Program-made: the position numbers and the translations under genes
Notes under the pieces: generated by a model
What the model was told of the DNA's origin: nothing
Seen by the model: the letters and a program-made list of their open reading frames with translations, nothing else
Database searches by the model: none
Part shown: piece by piece, positions 37,141-46,485 of the stretch
Position numbering within the stretch: the first letter of the stretch is position 1
How the letters are laid out: each line of letters opens with the position of its first letter
From: Flavobacterium sp. CS20
Lineage (GTDB): Bacteria; Bacteroidota; Bacteroidia; Flavobacteriales; Flavobacteriaceae
DNA: 64,000 nt
Assembly: GCF_018080005.1 (NCBI RefSeq)
Contig: NZ_CP073015.1
Span: forward strand, 1,736,001 to 1,800,000
Direction: 5' to 3'

Positions 37141-38799
37141 ATGCTGTTAGATATTCAGAATTTAAAAATCAGCTTTAGCAACAATACAGTTGTCAGCAAC
37201 TTTTCATTGCAACTCAAACCTTCAAAAATTTTGGGCATCGTAGGTGAGTCTGGATCGGGTAAGTCTTTGTCGGTTTTATCTATTCTTGGCATTTTGCCTA
37301 AAAACGCCATTTTAAATTTTAAAAAATTAAATTTTGATGGTAAAGATTTGAATTTTAAAGATAAAAAGCGTCTAAGAGCTATAAGAGGTCGAGAAATTTC
37401 TATGATTTTTCAAGAACCTATGAGTTCGTTAAATCCTTCTATGACATGTGGTAAACAAGTTGCTGAGGTTTTGATTAATCATAAAATTTGCAGACCAAAA
37501 GTCGCCAAAACAAAAGTAATTGGGTTATTTAAAAAAGTGAAACTTCCAGAGCCACAAACCACTTTTAATAAATACCCTCATCAGATTAGTGGCGGACAAA
37601 AACAAAGGGTGATGATTGCTATGGCTATTGCGTGCAATCCTAAATTGCTCATCGCCGATGAACCCACAACAGCTCTAGATGTTAGCGTTCAAAAAGATAT
37701 CATCGATCTATTAAAACATCTGCAACGGGAAACCAAAATGAGCATTATTTTTATCTCTCATGACTTGGCGTTAGTTAAAAATATTGCTGATGACATTATG
37801 GTGATGTATCAAGGTAAAATTGTTGAGCAAGCAACTGCCGAACAGATATTTAATAATCCACAAAAGGATTATACTAAAGCACTAATAGCGACGAGACCAC
37901 AAGTTGGAAAACGGCTTAAAAAATTACCTACCATAAAAGATTTCTCTGAACAACAATTTTCTGAGAATATTGAAACTAAAACCGAACGCCGAAGACGTCA
38001 TGAAATTTTATATCGTTCAAAACCTATTATAAAAGTTAATGCCTTAAATAAAAGCTTTAAAATTCAATCCTCTTTTTTTGAAAAAGATGTTTACTTTAAA
38101 GCTATAAATAACGTGAGTTTTGATGTTTATCAAGGCGAAAAACTTGGTATAGTTGGCGAATCTGGATGTGGCAAAACCACCTTAGGTCATTTGATTACAG
38201 GGCTTTTAAAAGCTGATAGTGGTGAAATATGGTATGACAATTTAGATTTAACTCAACTTTCTGCAAAGAGTTTAAAGCCAATCAAAAAGGATATTCAAAT
38301 TATTTTTCAAGATCCGTATTCTTCTTTAAATCCTAGAATGACAATTGGTGAAGCTATTGCTGAGCCTTTGAGAGTTCATCGAATTATAAAGACTCGTAAA
38401 AAGCAAAAAGAAGAAGTAAAATCTTTATTAAAAGCTGTAGGCCTATCAGAAAATCACTACACTCGATATCCACACGAGTTTAGTGGAGGTCAACGCCAAC
38501 GAATAGGAATAGCTCGCTGTCTTGCTTTAAAACCAAAAATTATTATTTGTGATGAGTCTGTTTCTGCTTTAGATATATCGGTTCAAGCTCAAGTTTTAAA
38601 TTTACTTGGAGATTTAAAAGAGCAATTTAATCTCACTTATTTATTTATTTCTCACGACTTATCAGTAGTTAAGCAGTTTTCGGATAGAATATTGGTTATG
38701 AAAAATGGCAAAGTGATTGAACGTGGTGAAGCCGATGAGGTTTACCTCAATCCTAAAAAAACTTATACTCGCAAACTTATAGAAGCAGTTCCTGTTTAA
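37141..38799 (+). CDS. Oligopeptide ABC transporter ATPase, two fused domains
   Basis: A 552-aa protein with two complete ABC ATPase domains, like E. coli YejF or fused DppD-DppF. Domain 1: Walker A GESGSGKS, signature ISGGQKQR, Walker B LLIADEPTTALD. Domain 2: Walker A GESGCGKT, signature FSGGQRQR, Walker B IIICDESVSALD. It would power import of di- or oligopeptides; no permease gene is close. Convergent with the next gene, stops overlapping by four bases. Confidence 0.93.
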   Translation: MLLDIQNLKISFSNNTVVSNFSLQLKPSKILGIVGESGSGKSLSVLSILGILPKNAILNFKKLNFDGKDLNFKDKKRLRAIRGREISMIFQEPMSSLNPSMTCGKQVAEVLINHKICRPKVAKTKVIGLFKKVKLPEPQTTFNKYPHQISGGQKQRVMIAMAIACNPKLLIADEPTTALDVSVQKDIIDLLKHLQRETKMSIIFISHDLALVKNIADDIMVMYQGKIVEQATAEQIFNNPQKDYTKALIATRPQVGKRLKKLPTIKDFSEQQFSENIETKTERRRRHEILYRSKPIIKVNALNKSFKIQSSFFEKDVYFKAINNVSFDVYQGEKLGIVGESGCGKTTLGHLITGLLKADSGEIWYDNLDLTQLSAKSLKPIKKDIQIIFQDPYSSLNPRMTIGEAIAEPLRVHRIIKTRKKQKEEVKSLLKAVGLSENHYTRYPHEFSGGQRQRIGIARCLALKPKIIICDESVSALDISVQAQVLNLLGDLKEQFNLTYLFISHDLSVVKQFSDRILVMKNGKVIERGEADEVYLNPKKTYTRKLIEAVPV

Positions 38800-39560
38800 A
38801 ATAATAAATAGGAATAGCCAATATTTATACCCCAAGACCAATCTTTATTTTTGTTTTGAGGACCAACAGGACTTAGACCATCAACAAAATCAGAATCAAA
38901 AAACATCCAACTGCTTTCTAATACAATTTCACTTTGAATATCTAATTTATATCTTAGACCAGCACGAAAATTAAAACTTAATACCGTATCACTATCTAAA
39001 TTTATACCATTATCAGGTTCATTAGAAATAAACGTAAGTAAGATATTATCGATATTGCTCAAACCGCCACTTAAACTAGACTCTGCATCAGGCTTAACAA
39101 AATTAACCCCTAAACCGACACCTACATAAGGTGATATATCATAAAGAAAACTTTTGTTTCTATAACTCTTGATTGTCTTTATTTTTAAAGGGTAATATTC
39201 CAATCCGTTATTTATACCAAAATTAGTGTAGCTACCAGTCATAGAAGCTAAACGAGGATCGTCTGATTCTGGAATATAATGTTCTAAATCGGTTGACGAA
39301 AACTGGAGATTAAATCTATATTTAAAATGGTCTTGAAAATAAGATTTTCTATTTCTAAATGCAGGATTGTAATAATAACTTAATGACAAAGCTAAACCTT
39401 GATTTCCAAAGTTTGTTTCGCTATCATCACTAATGCCATAATCACTTCTCAATTGGTAAAAACCAAGATTAGCACTAAATTCATGCTCATAAAATTGAGC
39501 CTGAGATTCAAAGACAAATATCATTGGCAAAATAAACACTAATTTATTTAAAGTTTTCAT
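38796..39560 (-). CDS. Outer-membrane beta-barrel protein, THC0290_0291-like
   Basis: A 254-aa exported protein: signal peptide KLVFILPMIFVFESQAQ, then FYEHEFSANLGFYQLRSDYG and alternating strands such as YVGVGLGVNFV, LRYKLDIQSEIVLESSWMFF, ending in aromatic-rich GINIGYSYLLF, fitting a barrel with a C-terminal aromatic residue. DYGISDDSETNFGN is shared with the THC0290_0291 family as I remember it. The role is unknown. Intact. Confidence 0.75.
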   Translation of the reverse strand: MKTLNKLVFILPMIFVFESQAQFYEHEFSANLGFYQLRSDYGISDDSETNFGNQGLALSLSYYYNPAFRNRKSYFQDHFKYRFNLQFSSTDLEHYIPESDDPRLASMTGSYTNFGINNGLEYYPLKIKTIKSYRNKSFLYDISPYVGVGLGVNFVKPDAESSLSGGLSNIDNILLTFISNEPDNGINLDSDTVLSFNFRAGLRYKLDIQSEIVLESSWMFFDSDFVDGLSPVGPQNKNKDWSWGINIGYSYLLF

Positions 39561-39633
39561 TTGGGTTAGATTATTATCTTACAAATATATAAATTTACTT
39601 TAAAGCTAATATTTTTTTTTTGTAAAAAATTAA

Positions 39634-40034
39634 TTAACAATCAGGTTTTTGCCTTAATGCCTTTTTTTTAGACAGCATAGCTTTGTTTTCAAGTCTTTTT
39701 TGCTGAGATTGTTTTGTTGGTTGGGTGGCTTTTCTTTTCTTGGGTTTTTGTAAAGCAGTGTGAAGCATCTTTTCAAATCGTTGAATCAGTATTTTTTTAT
39801 TCTGATGTTGGCTTCTTGTGTCAGAGCAACTTAACTGCAAGTCTCCTTTTTTGTTGACTTTATGTTGCAAACGCCTTAAAATTCGATGTTTTTGAGCTTC
39901 ATCAAGACCTTGACTTTTTCTACAGGCTAAGAAAGATTAACTTTAGTTTCAGTTTTATTGACATGTTGACCACCAGCTCCACTGCTCAAAGCTGTTGTAA
40001 ATTCTACTTCAGTAAGAATTTGTTTAAAATCCAT
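39634..40034 (-). pseudogene. arfB: Alternative ribosome-rescue factor ArfB with one frameshift
   Basis: A 133-residue release-factor-like protein. The first frame gives MDFKQILTEVEF and SSGAGGQHVNKTETKVNLS, including the GGQ that hydrolyses peptidyl-tRNA; a missing T near 39936 shifts into SLACRKSQGLDEAQKHRIL and the second frame LQHKVNKKGDLQLSCSDTRS, ending in a basic tail (KPKKRKATQPTKQSQQKRLE). ArfB frees stalled ribosomes. It starts two bases after the DUF4301 stop. Confidence 0.87.
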
Positions 40035-40036
40035 AA

Positions 40037-41556
40037 TCAATCTTCTTGATGTGCTGGTTTTAGTAAATCAATTACCGTTTTTACTGGGTTAAAAGTGGAC
40101 AATGGCACTTCTACAAAAATACTGTGCCAATATGCCATACCGCCATTCCAAAGTCCAGGTAGCTCAAGTGCTTTAATATCTTGACCTTCAACAGATTTTT
40201 GACAAATAAAACCGCGTTTGGCATTCACAAATTCCATTAAATCAAATTTTTGACCTTTATAATCTTTTACGCCACAAACAATATCAACAGGATTGAAATG
40301 TGTAGCTTCTTTTAAAATTTGTTGCTGTTCTTTATCGGTTGAATCAACTTGAGAAGTTTCTACAATTTGGAGAGATTGCCCGCCTTTATCATCTTTGACC
40401 CAAAATGGTCCACCGCCTGGATCACCGTCATTTTTTACCATGCCACAAACTCTTATAGGTTTGTGTAATTGTTTTAAAAGTTCGCTAATCTTATTAGAAG
40501 GTGTTTTTATATTTAGATTTTCTTTAGCAAATTTTTGAACTTCTTCAATTGATTCAGCGGTTGGGTTTTGCTCTAAAGTCTTTTGAAAACCAAATATTTT
40601 GTTTTGCAAATTCAATAAAACCCCTGCTAAAATTTTTTTGGTTTCTGCCGTAATCTTTTTATCTACTTGTCTTTTGGATATGTTATCGATGTTTTTTATA
40701 AAAATTAAATCCACATCTATTGCATTTAGGTTGTGAATTAATGCACCGTGTCCGCCAGGTCTGAAAAAAAGTTGATTGTTTCTGTCTCTATAAGGCGAAT
40801 TATCTAAATTAACCGCTACAGTATCGGTTGAAGGTTTTTGGTATGAAAAACTGACTTTAAAATCAATATCTTCTTGATTATGAGATTTTAAATATTGTTT
40901 TAAGGTTGCTTTAAAATCATTTTCATGCTCTTGAGAAATGGTAAAGTGCAACTGAGCTATATCATTTTTAGTTGCATAAGATTTGGCTTCTTCGAGATGT
41001 TCTTCAAAAGGCGTGAAAATTTTATCCCCATAGTTGTGAAAAGGAATTAAGCCTTTAGGTAAGGTATTTAAGTTCAATCCTTTTTCTGATAAAGAAGTTT
41101 TCAGAATTAATACGGCTTGTTCAATTTGAGTGAAATCTTCAAAGTTTTGGTAAGTCTGTTTGGCTGAGCTTAGAGCTTCTTGGTAAAACGCGAGTTGTTC
41201 TATTTTTTCTACCAATGGTTTAAGCGAAATAAAATCTTCAGTTTTTAAAAGACTTTTTATTTCTTTGTCTTTAATTTCAACTTCATTAAGAAATTGATGC
41301 AAAAGGCGAAACATTCTTGATCTGCTCCACTGGCTGGTATAAATTTAACCACCTCAACTTGTGAAGTTTCATAGGTATTTTTGTAATGTTTCTTGTCTTC
41401 ATCACTCAATTTTTTGATGCCTTTACCAAGTTGGGCATAATCTAGAATTTTTACAAATGGGATACCTATTTCAAAGGTTTTAAGCTGGTTAGACAACTCC
41501 GCTTCTGAAATTCCTTTGCTTTCAAGTTGCTTTTTGTCACTTGGAGATAGTTGCAT
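40037..41556 (-). pseudogene. DUF4301 protein with one frameshift
   Basis: Two frames make one 506-residue protein. Frame 1 runs from MQLSPSDKKQLESKGI to VVKFIPASGA; frame 2 continues SRMFRLLHQFLNE to the end. A base is missing near 41323 in GGAGCAGATCAAGA (expected SGAASRMF). Conserved features: PFHNYGDKIFTPFEEHLEE, LFFRPGGHGALIHNLN, RVCGMVKNDGDPGGGPFW. These recall nucleotidyltransferase-like sugar or NDP enzymes, but the family is not characterised. Its 5' end overlaps the NadR-like kinase gene by 20 bases, so it belongs to the vitamin/cofactor cluster. Confidence 0.85.
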
Positions 41557-42112
41557 AATTATTGGTTTGTAGTATTTTTTTCACTTCTGAAAGTCGTTTA
41601 CTTAAATCGCCACTCAAAATATAAAAATTTTTATCATATTTGACAAGATAGTTTTTAAAAATCTCAAACATCTCTTGCCTTTCGTTAGGTTTATCCCTTA
41701 AATCATCGGCTTCCCAAGGTGTGTCAATATCTGTCAAAAAGTAATAATCGTAGTCGTGACTCAAAGCAATAGATTTTAATTTAGAAAAATCTTCATTTGG
41801 AAAATACACTCGTGCATAAACATAGGTTTCTAAAAGATTAGTATCGCAAAATAAATATTGATTTGATATTTCGGCTAATTGATTTTCTAAAGCAATTTGT
41901 CCTTCAGCAATTGGCATAATATCCGAAGCTTCACAGGCTTTACCGGTTTTGTCGTATTTATTTTGAAGATAATCTCTTGCAAATTCTGGTACCCATTGGG
42001 TGTTGTATTGCTCAGCTAAAGTTTTAGCTATGGTTGTTTTTCCGGTAGATTCTGGGTAGTAAAACACTACTTTAATAAGTTGGTTTTGGGTTTGTTGAGT
42101 TGTTTTTTCCAT
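41537..42112 (-). CDS. NadR-like nucleoside kinase (AAA ATPase)
   Basis: A 191-aa P-loop kinase close to the ribosylnicotinamide-kinase domain of NadR: PESTGKTTIAKTLAEQYN, WVPEFARDYLQNK, LFCDTNLLETYVYARVYF, TDIDTPWEADDLRDKPNERQ. The first Gly of the Walker A motif is Tyr (VVFYYPESTGKT where relatives read YGPESTGKT). This could weaken ATP binding. There is no adenylyltransferase domain. The gene overlaps the pnuC end by 46 bases and DUF4301 by 20, so they form one operon. Phosphorylation traps the imported vitamin; nicotinamide riboside is likely, thiamine possible. Confidence 0.8.
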   Translation of the reverse strand: MEKTTQQTQNQLIKVVFYYPESTGKTTIAKTLAEQYNTQWVPEFARDYLQNKYDKTGKACEASDIMPIAEGQIALENQLAEISNQYLFCDTNLLETYVYARVYFPNEDFSKLKSIALSHDYDYYFLTDIDTPWEADDLRDKPNERQEMFEIFKNYLVKYDKNFYILSGDLSKRLSEVKKILQTNNYATISK

Positions 42113-42708
42113 GCGTTGTAACCGTAAATTGCTATTATCGTAAAAATGACATATTGAAATGCTGAAAACACTAAGCCTTTATACAAATACAAAGGTATTG
42201 AAATGATATCACCTAAAATCCACAGTTGCCAGTTTTCAAGTTTTTTCTTTGCCATAAGCCACATTCCTAAGAAGAAAATAGCTGTTGTTATGGTATCAAC
42301 ATAAGCTGTCCAAGAATTCCATTTATCAAATATGCTATAAATTATGGCGACAAAAATTAGCGTTGCAACAAATATAATAGTCGAGATTTTATACTCTTGT
42401 TTAGTTTCTATTTTAGTGATGGGAATAAAATGGTTTTCATCAACTTTTTGAGTCCAAATATACCAACCATAAATACTCATTATAAAGTAATAGGCATTAA
42501 TCATCATATCGCCAAGCAGACCATATACCAATAGAATATAAACAAAAATAGCTGTGCTGATAATACCAGTAGGAAAAACTAAGATGTTGTCTTGTTTAGA
42601 AAACCAAACACTCATCAAACCAAACAGACTACCAATAATTTCGAGAATAACTAAGTGTTGCGGTGTGTTTTCGTATTGTTGAAAAAACCATTCAAAAATC
42701 GGGCTCAT
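42067..42708 (-). CDS. pnuC: PnuC-family vitamin transporter
   Basis: A 213-aa inner-membrane protein with about seven membrane segments. It has the PnuC marks YGWYIWTQK (WxxW) and NWQLWILGDIISIPLYLYKG. PnuC proteins move nicotinamide riboside (PnuC) or thiamine (PnuT) by facilitated diffusion. The following NadR-like kinase argues for nicotinamide riboside; the preceding thiamine-binding-domain gene argues for thiamine. Overlaps both neighbours. Intact. Confidence 0.88.
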   Translation of the reverse strand: MSPIFEWFFQQYENTPQHLVILEIIGSLFGLMSVWFSKQDNILVFPTGIISTAIFVYILLVYGLLGDMMINAYYFIMSIYGWYIWTQKVDENHFIPITKIETKQEYKISTIIFVATLIFVAIIYSIFDKWNSWTAYVDTITTAIFFLGMWLMAKKKLENWQLWILGDIISIPLYLYKGLVFSAFQYVIFTIIAIYGYNAWKKQLNKPKTNLLK

Positions 42709-42952
42709 AGTCTTTTCGATTGGATTTTACAATTTTGATGTATAAAACACCGTGTTTAACGGCTTCTAAAGCGGTTTCAATTTCTGTATTTAAAACTTTC
42801 ATCACGGCATGGTAATTTCCATAAACTTGAGTGCTTAACGGATTTTCTTTAATGTGTAAACCGCTGTTTCTCAAGGCTGTGATTAAATTTATTATAGGTT
42901 GTTCAAAATCATCTTGAAGTGGCGAAAAGGTCAACTCGACTGAAATATCCAT
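42692..42952 (-). CDS. Thiamine-binding protein (MTH1187/YkoF-like)
   Basis: An 86-aa ferredoxin-like fold protein of the MTH1187 family: MDISVELTFSPLQDDFEQ, STQVYGNYHAVMKVLNTEIE, HGVLYIKIVKSNRK. Members bind thiamine or its precursors. I start it at the ATG at 42952; the upstream TTG is part of the promoter box. First gene of the operon with pnuC, kinase, DUF4301 and arfB. Confidence 0.78.
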   Translation of the reverse strand: MDISVELTFSPLQDDFEQPIINLITALRNSGLHIKENPLSTQVYGNYHAVMKVLNTEIETALEAVKHGVLYIKIVKSNRKDYEPDF

Positions 42953-42964
42953 AGTTTTTTTATT

Positions 42965-42972
42965 CAAAAATA
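42965..42972 (-). promoter_or_regulatory. -7 promoter box of the thiamine-binding protein operon
   Basis: TATTTTTG on the minus strand, 12 bases before the ATG, leaving a very short 5' leader. No TPP riboswitch is visible upstream. Confidence 0.5.
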
Positions 42973-43251
42973 TAATATTTTAAAGGTTTTGAGCACTATT
43001 ATATTTCAAAATAAATTTTATATTCACGCAACTATAAAGGGATTTTGCACTCTATTTTATAGAATTAAGTAGATTTAAACCTGTAAACACTTTAATATGA
43101 AACATTTAATTATTTGTTTCCTGTTAAATGCCAAAGGAAAATATAAAGTCTTGAGCATTACAGGAAAAATCAAAATTGATGGTGGTTGACCATGAACTTA
43201 AAAATGTAAAAAGTTTAAAACAACAAAAAATGATGTTTAACCGAATTAGCC

Positions 43252-43288
43252 AAAAAAAAAGCTCGCCTTAATTGACGAGCTTTTTTCT
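43252..43288. terminator. Bidirectional terminator after the lipoprotein gene
   Basis: A-run, AAGCTCG, short loop, CGAGCTT, T-run (AAAAAAAGCTCGCC..GACGAGCTTTTTT). It follows the lipoprotein stop by about 22 bases on the minus strand. The gap 42973-43251 holds no gene. Confidence 0.82.
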
Positions 43289-43310
43289 ATTGTAATCTAT
43301 TAATTTTGAC

Positions 43311-44078
43311 CTACCAATTCACCTCAAAACTTTCACCATTATCTAAAGTTATTGTTGCGGTTTGACTACCGTTAAACACTATAGTTGCTCCTCTGTTAAC
43401 AATATTTCCGTTGGGTAATGTTGCAGAAAAATCAACTTCAAAAGTTCCAGATAAAATTTGTTGTGTTGATTTAGATACTACAATATCATCTGATCCATAA
43501 GTCAACAAAATGTCCATGCTATTTTGGTTACCAACATTAGATTGGAAATGTCCTTCTCTGGTATGATTGGCATTGTAAACCCATTCGGTTGAAGTTGGTT
43601 CAAGACCTGTGATAAGAAATTGGTATGTTCTCAAAATGGATTTAGACAAATTAGGACCCTCAAATTCTAAACTACCACTGCCTTCTAAGCTATAACTCAC
43701 TGCATTGTTTTGGGAATCGCAATTTAAAGTCCAACCCCAATTGGTTTGGATAGACCAAGTCCTGTTGCCAGCTGTATCAGAACTTTGAAAGCTTTCAGAT
43801 ACGGATTGGTTACAATTCAATGTACTTAAATCCATTGTTTCTTCAGTTGCTGATTTACCTGCAGTATCACTGTTTAAGCTAGTGGATGATGTTTGTACAT
43901 CAGCTATGATGCCACCTTCATCTACTAATGAAGATTTTAAAATTTCTTGAACTTCTTCATCGGATACAGAAGACTCAACAGCACTTGATGTGTCATCATC
44001 TGAGCAACTTGTCATAACAAGACTGCTCAAGGTAAAAATCAAAACGAATTTGATTAAAAATTTGTTTGTCGTTTTCAT
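43311..44078 (-). CDS. Secreted lipoprotein of unknown function
   Basis: A 255-aa lipoprotein (lipobox LSSLVMTSCSDDD). The mature part is rich in Ser, Thr and Asn and looks all-beta: GNRTWSIQTNWGWTLNCDS, VSYSLEGSGSLEFEGPN, IVFNGSQTATITLDNGE. I do not recognise a family. Codons look normal for the window. It lies next to a LytTR two-component pair, which may control it; that is inference from position only. Confidence 0.7.
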   Translation of the reverse strand: MKTTNKFLIKFVLIFTLSSLVMTSCSDDDTSSAVESSVSDEEVQEILKSSLVDEGGIIADVQTSSTSLNSDTAGKSATEETMDLSTLNCNQSVSESFQSSDTAGNRTWSIQTNWGWTLNCDSQNNAVSYSLEGSGSLEFEGPNLSKSILRTYQFLITGLEPTSTEWVYNANHTREGHFQSNVGNQNSMDILLTYGSDDIVVSKSTQQILSGTFEVDFSATLPNGNIVNRGATIVFNGSQTATITLDNGESFEVNW

Positions 44079-44177
44079 AGTTATAAATTTTTAAGTTTAA
44101 ACAAAGATAAGTTGATATTTTTTTTTAAATTTTTAATTTCTTATGAAATGGAAGTTTTTAGCATTCAAACTGACATA

Positions 44178-44939
44178 TTATTGACTCAGCCAATTTTTAA
44201 AGTCTGATGCTTTAGCTTTGCTCACAATAATATTATCTTGACTTTGCACTTTCATTTTAATTTTCAAACGACCATTAAAATAATGACGAATATCTTCAAT
44301 ATATTTCCTATTGATAATGAATTGACGGTTGGCTCTATAAAAATCATCGGAGTCAAGTTGTTTTTCTAGTTGCTCTAAACTTTCATGCCATCTATATGAT
44401 TTTGCACTAGTAATAGTAAGATAAACACCATCTTCAGCGGTATAAAAAAAGGCAATATCACTACTGCTAATCGGTAATAAACGATCTTGAAAACTCACTA
44501 AAAAAGTCTTTTTATATGATTGAGATTTTTTTATTTCCTCAAACAGATGATATACTTTTTTATTTTGAGCTATGGTTTGTCCTTTTTTATAAGTTTTTAG
44601 TTTATTTAAAGCTTGCGTTATATCATCTCTAGAAAACGGTTTTAAAACATAATCTATGCCATGATGCTTAAACGCCTCAAGTGCATAATGGTTATAGGCT
44701 GTAACAAATACTATAGGGATTTTAGGGTCGATTTCTTTTAAAATTGAGAAACTTAAATCATCGGCCAATTGAATATCTGAAAATATAGCATCAACAGCAG
44801 AGTGTTTTTTTAAAACCCTTAGCGTTTCAGACTTATCTTCAAAAACCCCGATAATTTTTACGCTTGGGTCAACTGTTTTTATGGTTTGGCTCAAGAGTTT
44901 TGCACTGGCATTTTCGTCTTCTATGATCAGTATATTCAT
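44178..44939 (-). CDS. LytTR-family response regulator
   Basis: A 253-aa regulator. Receiver domain: MNILIIEDENASAKLL, phospho-Asp in AIFSDIQLADDL, VFVTAYNHYALEAFKHHGID, KPFSR. C-terminal LytTR DNA-binding domain: FLVSFQDRLLPISSSDIAFF, DFYRANRQFIINRKYIEDI. The frame is open 87 bases upstream, overlapping the kinase gene, but the receiver begins exactly at MNILIIEDE. Partner of the LytS-type kinase 11 bases upstream. Confidence 0.92.
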   Translation of the reverse strand: MNILIIEDENASAKLLSQTIKTVDPSVKIIGVFEDKSETLRVLKKHSAVDAIFSDIQLADDLSFSILKEIDPKIPIVFVTAYNHYALEAFKHHGIDYVLKPFSRDDITQALNKLKTYKKGQTIAQNKKVYHLFEEIKKSQSYKKTFLVSFQDRLLPISSSDIAFFYTAEDGVYLTITSAKSYRWHESLEQLEKQLDSDDFYRANRQFIINRKYIEDIRHYFNGRLKIKMKVQSQDNIIVSKAKASDFKNWLSQ

Positions 44940-44950
44940 AATTTTGAACT

Positions 44951-45967
44951 TTAAAGACTTAAAGGAAGTCCAACAGAAAATATATTGTTTTCTTTTTGAA
45001 TAATCACACTCATTTGTTGAGACCATTGAGCTCTTTTTTGAAGGCTACTCAAGCCAAAATTTTCACCTTGTACAGGGTTTTGCTTCATTTGAAGTTCATG
45101 TGCAACCCAAACATAATGGTCTTTATCAAAAATATTAATGATTAGTGGTTTGTCTTTTCTAATTATATTGTGTTTTAAAGCATTTTCAAGCGACGTTTGT
45201 AAACCCATGCTGAGTACCTTTTTATTATATACCTGTATATTTAATTTAAAATTGACGTCAAAAGCCTGTCCATATCTTAATTTTTGTAGTTTGATAAAAG
45301 CCTCTACAAATTCGATATCGTCTTTCAATTTTACCAAATCAGGTTGATCTGCCAAACTTTGCCTGAATATTTTAGACATATAGCTTATGTAATCTGTGGC
45401 TTTGTCAGGATTTTCTGCTACGATTGAAGACAAACTGTTGAGAGTATTGAAAAAGAAATGCGGATTGATTTGATTTTTTAACTGTTGATGTTGTGCGTTT
45501 TTGGTTTCCAACTCTAATTTGTGAATGTGCTTTTGATGGTTTTGAGTTTCTTCATTGAGCATTAAAATTTTGAAAACTAACAAGATTAAAGCCATAGACA
45601 ATCCATATCTGGCAATATAACCAAACGCAATGATGATTTTTTTTGTGTTTTCAAACATTTCAATGTGAGCTTTATAATTGAATATAACAATGATAAAAAG
45701 TAAAATAAAATTGAAAAGTATCAAAGACCATGTTGAAGTTTTTAGTTTAAATATATTTCTATTGTAACCATAGAAATTGACTAAAAAAACAACTAAACAA
45801 AACAAAATATGAGTAACATATTGATACCAAAATTCGTATAAAGAATTAAACTGAAAGCGGTTTATCCGTTGAGGACTTAAGCTTATAATAAGTTTTGAAA
45901 CATTAAAAAGGCTGGCTATAAGCCATGAAGATATGCTCACATAAAGCCATTGTTTTTTGGTCAACAT
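44951..45967 (-). CDS. LytS/YehU-type sensor histidine kinase
   Basis: A 338-aa membrane kinase. About four membrane segments in the first 140 residues (VSISSWLIASLFNVSKL, HILFCLVVFLVNFYGY, LILFNFILLFIIVIF, LSMALILLVFKILML), a coiled coil, then the His_kinase box NQINPHFFFNTLNSLSSIV with the phospho-His, and a short ATPase domain (GLQTSLENALKHNII, NFGLSSLQKRAQW). No periplasmic sensor, so it senses the membrane or a small ligand. Forms a pair with the LytTR regulator. Confidence 0.92.
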   Translation of the reverse strand: MLTKKQWLYVSISSWLIASLFNVSKLIISLSPQRINRFQFNSLYEFWYQYVTHILFCLVVFLVNFYGYNRNIFKLKTSTWSLILFNFILLFIIVIFNYKAHIEMFENTKKIIIAFGYIARYGLSMALILLVFKILMLNEETQNHQKHIHKLELETKNAQHQQLKNQINPHFFFNTLNSLSSIVAENPDKATDYISYMSKIFRQSLADQPDLVKLKDDIEFVEAFIKLQKLRYGQAFDVNFKLNIQVYNKKVLSMGLQTSLENALKHNIIRKDKPLIINIFDKDHYVWVAHELQMKQNPVQGENFGLSSLQKRAQWSQQMSVIIQKENNIFSVGLPLSL

Positions 45968-46152
45968 TCCTCTTTTCCTTTTCCTTTTTATTCAAAAGTA
46001 TGAATTTTTAAGATTTGAATAGATTTATCTTAACTTGAACTGGATATAATTCAAGTTTAAGTGTCATACTTTGTAACTAAAGCTTATTCAGCAACAACTC
46101 ATAATACTGAAATATCAGCTTTAAATCTTAATGATCAATTGAAAACTATTTT

Positions 46153-46359
46153 AACGTGAGTTTGATATAAATTCCAATAAAATATATTTATATAAAATAC
46201 AGATTTTTAATCATTTGTCATGTCGATAGAGCGAGCATGAGCGACGAGACATCTCAGTAGGATGAGATTTCTCTTCATTCTTCGTTCGGAATGACAAAAT
46301 TTGCTAACAAAAATATGTAATCATCTGATTTACAGATTTCAATAAATCGAACTCGCGTT
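46153..46359. mobile_element. MITE-like element, copy 2 (207 bp)
   Basis: Begins AACGTGAGTTTGAT and ends ATCGAACTCGCGTT, inverse of each other with few changes. Target copies ATTTT at 46148-46152 and 46360-46364. Nearly identical to copy 1 (34878-35085) inside, including the hairpin around GAGCGACGAGACATCTCA and TGAGATTTCTC. The rest of the gap 45968-46485 holds no gene. Confidence 0.85.
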
Positions 46360-46485
46360 ATTTTAAGATGTCGTGCCAATTATTGCGATAAATTTTCAGA
46401 GTTTAAATTTAAGCCACATCTCAATTCAACGTTTAAGACAAGTAGAAATAGAATTTCCGTCAAATATTTTCATTGAAATTAATTT

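Noticed and set aside
42973..43251. TPP riboswitch before the thiamine-binding gene
   Set aside because: The conserved CTGAGA and ACC(C)TGAxC(T)xGxTxAxTxCCxGCG blocks are not present on the minus strand; the promoter box leaves no room for a leader.
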